Below are positions 56,514-64,000 of a DNA stretch of 64,000 nt, one piece after another. The notes below the pieces were generated by a model. It did not search any database and had not been told where the DNA came from. It worked only from the letters and a program-made list of their open reading frames with translations. The stretch is from Rattus norvegicus. Lineage: Eukaryota > Chordata > Mammalia > Rodentia > Muridae. The first letter of the stretch is position 1. Every line of letters starts with the position of its first letter. Made by a program: the position numbers and the translations under genes. The DNA is taken from contig NC_086020.1 in NCBI RefSeq assembly GCF_036323735.1, forward strand, positions 84,259,710 through 84,323,709. Reading direction: 5' to 3'.

Positions 56514-59500
56514 TGCAGATTTATATATGTCCATGGTCATGTGTGTGCAGGAGTTCCATATGTGTAACCACGTAGGCCACAGTTTAAAGTAGGTATTTCT
56601 GTTGTACTCCACTCACTGAACTTGCCTGTTTTTGCTAGGCTGGCTCGATGCCTGTCACTGGGGTCTGTCTTCACTTTCCAGTGCTGTGTTTGTACCTGTC
56701 TTTTGCATGGGTTCTGGGAATCTGCTTGAAAAGCAAACACTTTACCCACTGAGCCATCTCCCTGGCCTTTGTAAGCTGGTTGATATAAGTTACCTTTGAA
56801 GCTACTTCTGTAAGTCCAAAGTTGAGGAAGTAGAGACTAAAGTAGTGGTTACTTAGGGTGGGTGGGGAGATGACAGCTGAAGGATAAAGGGTTCTTGGGC
56901 AATAAAAATCTTCTCTAATTGACTGGTGAGGGTTTCACACACCTATACTAAAACCTGTTGAATTGTACACATTAAATGGACAAACTGTATTTGTATTAAT
57001 TCTGTCCTAGTAAAGTCTAAAAACGCTGGGTTTCTAAGCTGAGGCTTTCTTTGTTCAGACTATTAAAGTGTGAAGTTTTATGATTAAAACTTGCAGTAAT
57101 GGATACTGAGATAATGCATTAATTACTAGAGTCCCAGACACACTAAATCTACTGATAGAAGATGTTAATTTTCTTTAATATTGAAGAAATTTACCAAATT
57201 AATTTTGACAGTGGGATTTAGAAGTCATTTAGAATTTTATACAGTATTCAATGAATTTGTCCTTTAAAAGAGATTAGTGGTGCTGGAAAGGTTGCTCAGG
57301 TGTTAAGAGTACTTGCTGCTCTTACAGAGGACCCAAGGTTGGTTCCCATCACCCATGTCAGGAAGCCACAACCACCTGAAACTCCAGCTCCAGAGAATCT
57401 GATACTCTCTTCTGGCCTCTTCGGGAAGACAGACAGACAGACAGACACACACAGACACACAGACACACAAAGCATGAATCAGTGTCAGAAGAGTTGTTGA
57501 GAAGATGTAGCCTTTGTTTTCTAGTGTGTGCTCCATGTGTTTCTGATTTCTCTCGATGGCTCAACCTAGAAACGCCTGAGGAAGAAAGGCAGTCGGGATG
57601 TGTTCTTCCTACAAGTCCGGAATCTGACAGTTTGAAGACAAGCAATTGGGGGTTCTTGATTACTGGGGTCATTGGTGGTGCCCTGGTGACAGTGTATGCT
57701 GTGACTACGCCATTTATCGCTCCAGCCCTCCGGAAAGTTTGTTTACCATTTGTACCTGCAACTTCGAGGCAGGTTGAAAATGTTGTCAAGATGTTGCAAC
57801 ACAGAAGAGGACCTCTGGTGGACATTGGCAGTGGTGATGGACGGATTGTGAGTTATCCTAAAACATTTTAAGGTTTGGAGCCAGAGTTGTTAAATTTCCT
57901 GCTTTATTTTTATTATGAGGTTTCTGCAAAGATTTGCCAAATATGACAGTTTTAAAAGTGTGTTCTATTTTGTGTTTGGCTAAACTGTTGTACCACCAGC
58001 ATGTGCTCAGAGTTCATTTTACTGTGATTGATTTTTTTTTCTCCCCTGGAGGAAAAGAGCTCTGTAAGCATGCCAGAGAGAAAGGAGCAGTTAATTGCTA
58101 ATTATAAAATAGTCTATCAGAAATTTTGGTCCAGTAAAGGTGGCATAATCACAAGAAACGTGCTGACCATGGTGTTTAATTGTCTTTACTCTTGGAGCTT
58201 AGATGCTTGCTTTACATTTTTCTGTATTGATACATGGGTAAGGGGTGGTTCCTAGGAGTTGATAGAGAGTTAAATAAGAGAAGTGAAGCTCTTCACTTTT
58301 GGTGAGTCCCTACTTGATTAAAGACAGGATTTCAAGATAGGACTAACTGCATGTAGCTGTGGTCCTAGTACTTGGGGGATGGAGGCAGGAGGATTATGAC
58401 TTCAAGGCTAACCTCTTCTATATACAGAATTTGGGCTACATGATGCCTTGTCTAAAAAAGAAATTCCGAATTTTAGTGGCTTCAACTTATGATCCCAGCC
58501 TGAATCTCTCTAAGAAAAGGTCACTCACTGACTGGCGGGTGAGCTGAGGCAGGTGGCCACGTCCTGATGAGAAGGAGTGGAGACAGTGGGAAAGGCTTGT
58601 GTTCTGGCAGCATGTGTGCACAGACCAGCCAGACTGCACTACCTTCTTAGTCCTGTGGACACTGGCTTTGTGGGGGAGACCTGAAACCATGACAGAGACA
58701 GTAAAGGCTCTCTATGTAGCTTTAAAAACATTTCTTATACTGTGGCAAAATCTGAACATTAATATTTCCCACCTTAGCAATTTTTAGTTCTGTTCTATTA
58801 AGTAATTCCTGTGGTTCAGTTGTCCATCCCTGAGATGCTTTCATCTGGCTTTGGATGGGGCTTGTGAGCACCCTTCCTTCTAGGCTACAAGGCTGACTGG
58901 CTTTATCTTGTGCAGGCAGCCACAGCTGCTGGGAGCTCATGAAGCTGTGGTCATGGGGAGGTTATTTTTACTGCTTATTATCTGTCATGCATTTTCATTT
59001 TTCCCTCTGCTCTGCCAGCCACTGGTGCAGAGGCATGCAGATTTTCAGTTTGTAGCCTCTTAGGGTTAGCTGAGTCAGAATCAGGGATACATTTGTCCAA
59101 CACAACCCTGAGTATCTCTTTCCCGATACTCAAGGTGAAATCTTTGACAAAATGGAGAAAACTTTGAGTTGGCCATTGTCTTGTTTATGAACGATAGAAC
59201 TTCAGATATAAGATTTTTATATGGCATCTTCATCAAAGGGGCAGTAGCCATTTTAAAGCCTATATTATTTACATGAAATAATGAGTTTCATTGTGAGATT
59301 TTGTCCGTGTACACTATGAACTTTGGTCCTGTCACCCCACCCCTTCTTGTAGCTCCTGTCTTAGTTACTGTTCCATTGCTGTGATAAGACACCTTGACCA
59401 AAGCAACTTAAAGAAGAAGAGTTTTGGTGGGCTTACAGTTACAGAGGGCCATCATGGTGGGTAGCACAGCAGCAGTAGGGTATCGGAGCAATAGATGAAA

Positions 59501-61318
59501 GCTCACATCTTATTGACTTGCAAAAGGCAGAGAAGGAACCTCAAAGCCTGCCCCCAGTGATACACTTCCTTGAGTAAGGCCACTCCTACTAATTCTCCAC
59601 CAATTGGAGACCAAGTATTAAACTATGGCCTACGGTGAGGGAGGGGGGCCGTTCTCAATAAATCTACCATATTTCTCCTCTCCCTGATCCCTGCCTCTTT
59701 CCCAATAGCCCTAAAGGAGTATCTTTTAATAGGACGGCTTAGGGTTATAAATCACAGATAGGGAACTCTCATACAAGATAACTTCTTTCTTTTGCTAACC
59801 TCTTGCCTCTGTCAGGTGATTGCAGCTGCAAAGGCAGGCTTCCCAGCCGTCGGGTATGAACTGAATCCGTGGCTGGTTTGGTACTCCAGATACCGTGCTT
59901 GGAGGGAAGGCGTGCATGGCTCTGCCAAGTTTTACATTTCAGATCTATGGAAGGTATGAACAACCCTGGAGGATGGGGCTGCAGAAGTTAGTGGACCTTA
60001 TTCATTCGTAATTACCATGACTGATAGAGTGTGTCAAGAGAAGTACAGTCCACATGAATATTTTGGCATAACAAATGTATATGCATTTTAAACTGATAGA
60101 TTTTACAATAGGCCATCCTTTAGTGTAGAAGCTTCAAGTTTTGATAAAAGTCATATGAATGCTAAGAATTTATTGACCAAATTAAAGCATTTTCATTTTT
60201 TCTTATGAAATGATGAAATATTTCATTTTACTTGGAAATCATAGTTTATTCTTGATAAGTATTTGGCTTTGCTCTGTGTGTTTGCATGTTAAGAGACAGA
60301 CAAAGATGGAGGATAGAGCCAAGAGTCTATGAACTACGCTATGGTAATTCCTTCTTGTCCTCATAAGTATGAGGGTTTTCTAAATACATTTATGTCTTCT
60401 TTTTTTTCTCAATATTTTTATTATTTGGGAATTTCACATCATGCACACCATCACACCTCCCGGTCCTCCCAGGTCTGCCCTCCCCTCTTATAACTTACCC
60501 CTCCATCCCCCAAAAAAAGAAAAGAAAAGAAAAAAGAACCCCATGAGTCCATTTTGTGTTGCCTATATATTCACTGGAGCATGGTCAAACCACCAGTGGT
60601 CGGCCTCTTTAAAAAAACTGAGTCTTTTCTTACCCGCACCTCCACCAGAGCCCCTCAATTGTGGAGAACTACACTTTCATATCCTTTTATCTGTACTCTT
60701 AATAAAACCACAAACTATCTATTGTGTTAGGAAAGCTTCACAAAGTGCTTTTCCTAACTAAGAATTTACCACTTGTAACACTGTCCTCGACAGCTATGAC
60801 ACTGCACTTGGACTGTGTATTGTTCTCAGGCTCTGTATGGCTGAGTGGTCTCCACAGAGTAAATAGGACTTTTATTGGGCAATAAGAATTTTGGCTGGCA
60901 AAGCACTTTTAACCCATTTTTTTCAACTGCTGTAAAAACTATTTTATTGTACTTTAAATGTACTGTTTTAGGGAAGAGGAAGATGATTAGAAAGGTGAAG
61001 ATGCCACAGTGTGAAACAGGTGGCTCTAGGTGATGACCAGGAGCAGGGCAGAGTCCTGCCCTGAAGGAGGCCCAGTGAGGATGAGAGGATGAGTCCCAGG
61101 ATGCATCTGAAGAGCTGATGCATTTGACTGGTGTGCGTCAATGTGCGTGTGGCAATGTGTTCTTTTTGCTTGGCCTCTTGAGGCTGTTCTGGCAGTGTGG
61201 GCTCCTGTGAAACAAGATTCATGACTTAGAATAGAATTAACCCACCTTTGTTTTCCATCTTGTTCAGGTCACCTTTGCACAGTACTCGAATGTCGTTATT
61301 TTTGGTGTGCCCCAGATG
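54491..61318 (+). CDS. Atpsckmt: FAM173B/ATPSCKMT, ATP synthase c-subunit lysine methyltransferase (5' part)
   Basis: This is the mitochondrial inner-membrane SAM-dependent methyltransferase that trimethylates Lys43 of the ATP synthase c-subunit. Four exons are in the window (54491-54503, 57570-57847, 59816-59953, 61268-61318) and together encode residues 1-160 in phase. Visible features are a hydrophobic segment at about 31-51 (WGFLITGVIGGALVTVYAV), methyltransferase motif I VDIGSGDGR at 88-96, and YELNPWLVWYSRYRAW in exon 3. The human protein has about 233 residues, so the last 70 or so, beginning after GVPQM, lie beyond position 64000. Exon 1 carries only 13 coding bases and its junction is inferred from phase and family similarity. 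An alternative in-frame acceptor at 57525 would add 15 codons. Family identity is secure; the N-terminus is less so. Confidence 0.92.
54750..54860 (+). repeat. Possible MIR SINE relic
   Basis: aataatacctacttcacaag, gttgctgg and gcacgcagtatttgttc resemble the MIR core. Confidence 0.45.
55440..55860 (-). mobile_element. Old L1 relic in FAM173B intron 1
   Basis: actgtatccattcctctgtcg and gaataaagctccatgtatat match antisense L1 ORF2. A (TG)n lies at 55487-55510. Confidence 0.45.
56474..56511. repeat. (GT)n microsatellite
   Basis: About 18 GT units in FAM173B intron 1. Confidence 0.95.
56530..56766 (-). mobile_element. tRNA-type SINE relic
   Basis: Ends gcaaacactttacccactga and gccatctccctggcc; same family as 13440-14035. 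Confidence 0.6.
57278..57475 (+). mobile_element. B2 SINE with (CAGA)n tail before FAM173B exon 2
   Basis: ggtgctggaaaggttgctca through CAGA/CACA repeats at about 57427-57467, ending about 50 nt before the nearer exon 2 acceptor. Confidence 0.8.
57570..57847 (+). CDS. Atpsckmt: FAM173B coding exon 2: transmembrane segment and motif I
   Basis: This 278-nt exon runs from acceptor cctag to donor gtgagt. It encodes ETPEEERQSGCVLP, the hydrophobic segment from NWGFLITG, LRKVCLPFVPAT and VDIGSGDGRI. An acceptor with a better pyrimidine tract at 57524 gives a start at 57525, also in frame. The chosen start aligns best with the human ETLKEESQSRHVLP region. Confidence 0.85.
58335..58460 (+). mobile_element. 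B1 SINE, diverged
   Basis: ctgtggtcctagtacttggg, gaggcaggagg and ccttgtctaaaaaag. Confidence 0.65.
59348..59680 (+). repeat. Rodent interspersed repeat (family A)
   Basis: Starts tgtcttagttactgttccat, with gacaccttgaccaaagc. It lies about 135 nt before FAM173B exon 3. Confidence 0.65.
59816..59953 (+). CDS. Atpsckmt: FAM173B coding exon 3 (residues 98-143)
   Basis: This 138-nt, phase 0 exon has acceptor ctctgtcag and donor gtatga. It encodes VIAAAKAGFPAVGYELNPWL and onwards to SAKFYISDLWK, covering the SAM-binding acidic loop (YELNP). Confidence 0.95.
60405..60700 (-). mobile_element. Older L1 (Lx-type) 3' UTR
   Basis: tttgggaatttcacatcatg, ccccatgagtccattttgtg and cactggagcatggtcaaacc in antisense orientation. 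Confidence 0.6.
61268..61318 (+). CDS. Atpsckmt: FAM173B coding exon 4 (residues 144-160)
   Basis: This 51-nt, phase 0 exon has acceptor cttgttcag and donor gtgagt. It encodes VTFAQYSNVVIFGVPQM. No following coding exon was recognised before the window ends. Confidence 0.94.
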
Positions 61319-62282
61319 GTGAGTCTGCACCCATTCCCTGTGACCTGCTTGTTGCTGGCACTACCAGCTATATGCAACACATCACCTCTCACACACAGGC
61401 AGTGAGAGCTTCCCGGTGACTTTTAGGGAACATTGGATTTCAGTTCTTTGGTTTAATAAAATACTTACAGATCTTCAAAGTTTAATCTTTAAGAATTCAG
61501 CCACATTTAAAAACTTCAGTTAAAGAGAAAAAAATCTCAATGATCTCCCAAAGCCTTAACAACGCAGTTTGAAACTGCTCATGAGGTTCCAGCAGTGAGT
61601 GTAGTCGGTGATTTTCATGACTGCTCACCCACACCCTGCTGCAATCACTTGGGGAAGTTAATGGATGTTCCCTTTGAATTGATCATTCCTTCAATTTTTC
61701 TGGAAGATAATTTTCAGGGTGGATGAGCATTGACTGGTTTCAATTTTCTCCAATTTGCAGATTTGCCAAAGAACTGAATATTGAACTTTGATTAGGTATG
61801 TTCAAAGTGAGAATACCCCACTATTGTACTGAAAATGGGCTTTTCAGAGACGTTCAGGGTAGGATGCTTTATGTCACTCTTGGCTTAAAGACCAGAGATA
61901 GCAACCCTCTTTTACTTCTCAAAGTTGTAATTGTAGTCATAATAATCTTGGCAGAATTAGATGTTTGCTAAATGGAGGATCCAGTTTTTAATTAAAGAAA
62001 AGGAAATTTAGTTTTTGTTGTTTTGTTTTTATATTTATGCCTTAGATTTTTGTTGTTGCTTTTTGAGCTAGAGTATCTCTGGGTAGTCAGAGTTTAACTG
62101 CTTGAGAAGTTTATCCCCACATTGGAACTTTCAGTGTAATGGTGCAGTCTTTGCTTTTTGCAAACCAGCAATGACACTATTACAGAAGTGGTTGTTTATA
62201 TGTCTGTTACAGTACCCGAGAGTACTTCTGTTCTAAAAGTGAAGGCAGGTGTGAAGACTTGCTCCCTGGTCATTTAAAAACT

Positions 62283-62402
62283 TTCTTGGGTCAGGCCTGG
62301 GCTCACACCTGCAATCCCAGCACTCAGCAGGCCAAGGGAGGAAGGGCTATGGTGAGTTTGAGGCCAGCCTAGGCTACAGAGTGAGACCCTGTCTCAACTC
62401 TC
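62283..62402 (+). mobile_element. B1 SINE
   Basis: caatcccagcactcagcagg through accctgtctcaactc. Confidence 0.75.
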
Positions 62403-63522
62403 CCACCCCACAAATAAACATAATTTTTGATCATAGACTAGATAGGGATTTGTCATGGTGATTTACTACTTATAATGCTCAGCCTTTTCCTTCTAAGATG
62501 TAATAGTTAGCATATTGGATGTAGGAGTGTAGAGAGTAGATTTACTGGGAATCCTATACTGGAGAGGTGCTAGGCTGACATGTAGGCTCTGAAGCCCTGC
62601 TGCCTTGTCCCAGCTGGGGGCAGCAGTGGCCTTTATGATGCTGGGTTGAGGCTGCTCTGCTGCCTGAGTCAGGGCTGTTTTGCACATTATGTCAGGGGCT
62701 GTTTTCCTCAGGAGCAGCGTGAGTCTTGTTATTTTGAAAAATACATTTGCAATTATTGCTTATTCCCCTACATACAGACAGCTTTCAACCAAGTAATTTG
62801 AGTATTTCGCTGTTCCCAGGGAAAGAGAGGAGCAGTGGGAATTCACAGAGCAGTGTGTCCCTTAAAAAGAGATTGGGCTAGCTTGTGTTCTCCATGTGGT
62901 GGGTTGGTGAGGGGCACAGGATGCTCATTTGGCTTTTGTTGAGCTGGAAGGCTGAGTCTCATGTATGGAACCCCCACTTTCATCCCACATCAAACTTTAC
63001 TCAAGTGGAAGTAGTGAGGGGCAGGCGACAATGCTGGCTGGGAAGTTGGAGACCAGCTTTGCCCTCTCATAGTTGTGTGGCCCTGAAAAAGTCCTTGCTT
63101 GTCTGTGTGAGGATGCTGTTAAACTGCATCCTATTCTCTTGGGCACTGGTCAGTAGTACTCCTGCCACGGAAAGTAAACGCAGCATGCCATGGAAAGTGT
63201 CTCAGGGCAGCCGATGCACTGACAGGCACGTGGAGATACGGCGGATCCTTAGGGAAGTGCAGAGGAGGACAGCTGGCGTTGTAAATCCTCAGCCATGCCT
63301 TTGATGCTAACTGGATTATTCCTAATGGCACAGGGCACTTATAAGTGGAAATTAGTGCTAACACTTCAATATGTAGCATGTATCAAAGTAGCATGACAAA
63401 TGCCATTTGGACCTGCTAAATACTACGAAGCTTGCAAATACCATAGCATAAGCTTATGAAACAAGAGCTTCTTTTCAAAACATGGAACAAGTTGATTGGG
63501 CCTTTGTTTAAAACTCTCTGCG

Positions 63523-63755
63523 AGACTGGAGATGTAGTTCAGGTGGTAGAGTGTGTACCTAGTGTGCACGAAGCCTTGGGTTTAGCCCCCAGTACTACAG
63601 AAAACAGTTGTGCTGGCACATGCCTGTAAACCCAACACATGGGAGGTAGAGGCATAGGATTAGAAAGAAGTTCAAGGTCATCTTTGGCTCCATCATGTGT
63701 TTGAGGTTAGCATGGGTTACATAAGATCTTCTCTCAAATAAACACCCCCAAAGCA
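63523..63755 (+). mobile_element. B4 SINE (ID-B1 fusion)
   Basis: An ID-like half (gatgtagttcaggtggtaga) is followed by a B1-like half (ctggcacatgcctgtaaacc), the usual B4 layout. Confidence 0.7.
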
Positions 63756-64000
63756 AAACCCCAAACAACAACCCCTGTGATTTCCTGTTCTCTTAGAGAC
63801 AAGTCCAAACCTGCTGAGGGACTCTAAGACTGGTGTCGAGCGGCCCTGCCCACTTGTGACTTTGTCTTAGCCATTTCTCTATTAGTTGTTCATGGACTTG
63901 GCTGCGCTCTCTTCCAGAGTCTGGGGCCATCCATTCTTGTTGACCTCAGGCCCACTCTGCTCTGGGCCTAGTTAGTGACTGTCTGCCCCTTCTTCTGTGA

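Larger units (their letters stand above)
61319..64000 (+). other. FAM173B intron to window edge
   Basis: It contains a B1 at about 62283-62402 and a B4 at 63523-63755. No further coding exon was recognised; the last exon is expected past 64000. Confidence 0.7.

Noticed and set aside
57482..57569. FAM173B starting at the in-exon ATG at 57482
   Set aside because: That ATG lies upstream of both acceptors in intronic DNA next to a B2 tail. The MERG start at 54491 in the CpG island fits phase and promoter better.

Overview
The window is mammalian nuclear DNA from a rodent, and almost certainly from rat (Rattus). The main evidence is several nearly identical, recently inserted ID SINEs (BC1-type, with tRNA-like A and B boxes), each flanked by an exact target-site duplication. 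B1, B2, B3 and B4 SINEs and young rodent L1 elements are also present. No prokaryotic, phage or CRISPR features were seen. The gene order CMBL, CCT5, FAM173B/ATPSCKMT matches the synteny known on human 5p15.2.

Region by region. Positions 1 to about 33,700 are repeat-rich intergenic DNA and the probable upstream part of CMBL. This stretch holds a minus-strand ERV gag-dUTPase-protease fragment (about 2.4-3.7 kb), a tandem L1 inside one target-site duplication (4.2-5.6 kb), two related LTRs (about 10.2-10.6 and 14.2-14.5 kb), nested rodent repeats (23.8-25.2 kb) and a 5'-truncated L1 with a 678-codon ORF2 frame (28.6-31.6 kb). The first CMBL exon is non-coding and was not fixed with certainty; a candidate lies near 20.2-20.44 kb. 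Positions 33,714-42,170 (+) hold the five coding exons of CMBL, which join to exactly 245 codons with the C132/D179/H212 triad. Positions 42,975-54,150 (-) hold all eleven coding exons of CCT5, which join to 541 codons and sit tail-to-tail with CMBL. Positions 54,062-54,491 are a CpG-island bidirectional promoter with a TCTCGCGAGA palindrome, a convergent ETS pair and an E2F-like site. Positions 54,491-64,000 (+) hold the first four coding exons of FAM173B/ATPSCKMT; its 3' end lies beyond the window.

The three genes are housekeeping or metabolic genes: a cytosolic dienelactone-hydrolase-type esterase, a subunit of the TRiC/CCT chaperonin, and a mitochondrial methyltransferase for the ATP synthase c-subunit. 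They are neighbours and do not form a pathway. CCT5 and FAM173B share a promoter, so they may be co-expressed.

I found no convincing previously undescribed system. The points most worth a second look are the tiny first coding exon and two in-frame acceptors of FAM173B, the single-TSD tandem L1, the promoter architecture, the CCT5 residues at the exon 5/6 junction, and the ERV fragment. Exon coordinates come from splice signals, exact phase closure and recalled protein families. Repeat boundaries are approximate unless a target-site duplication is given.
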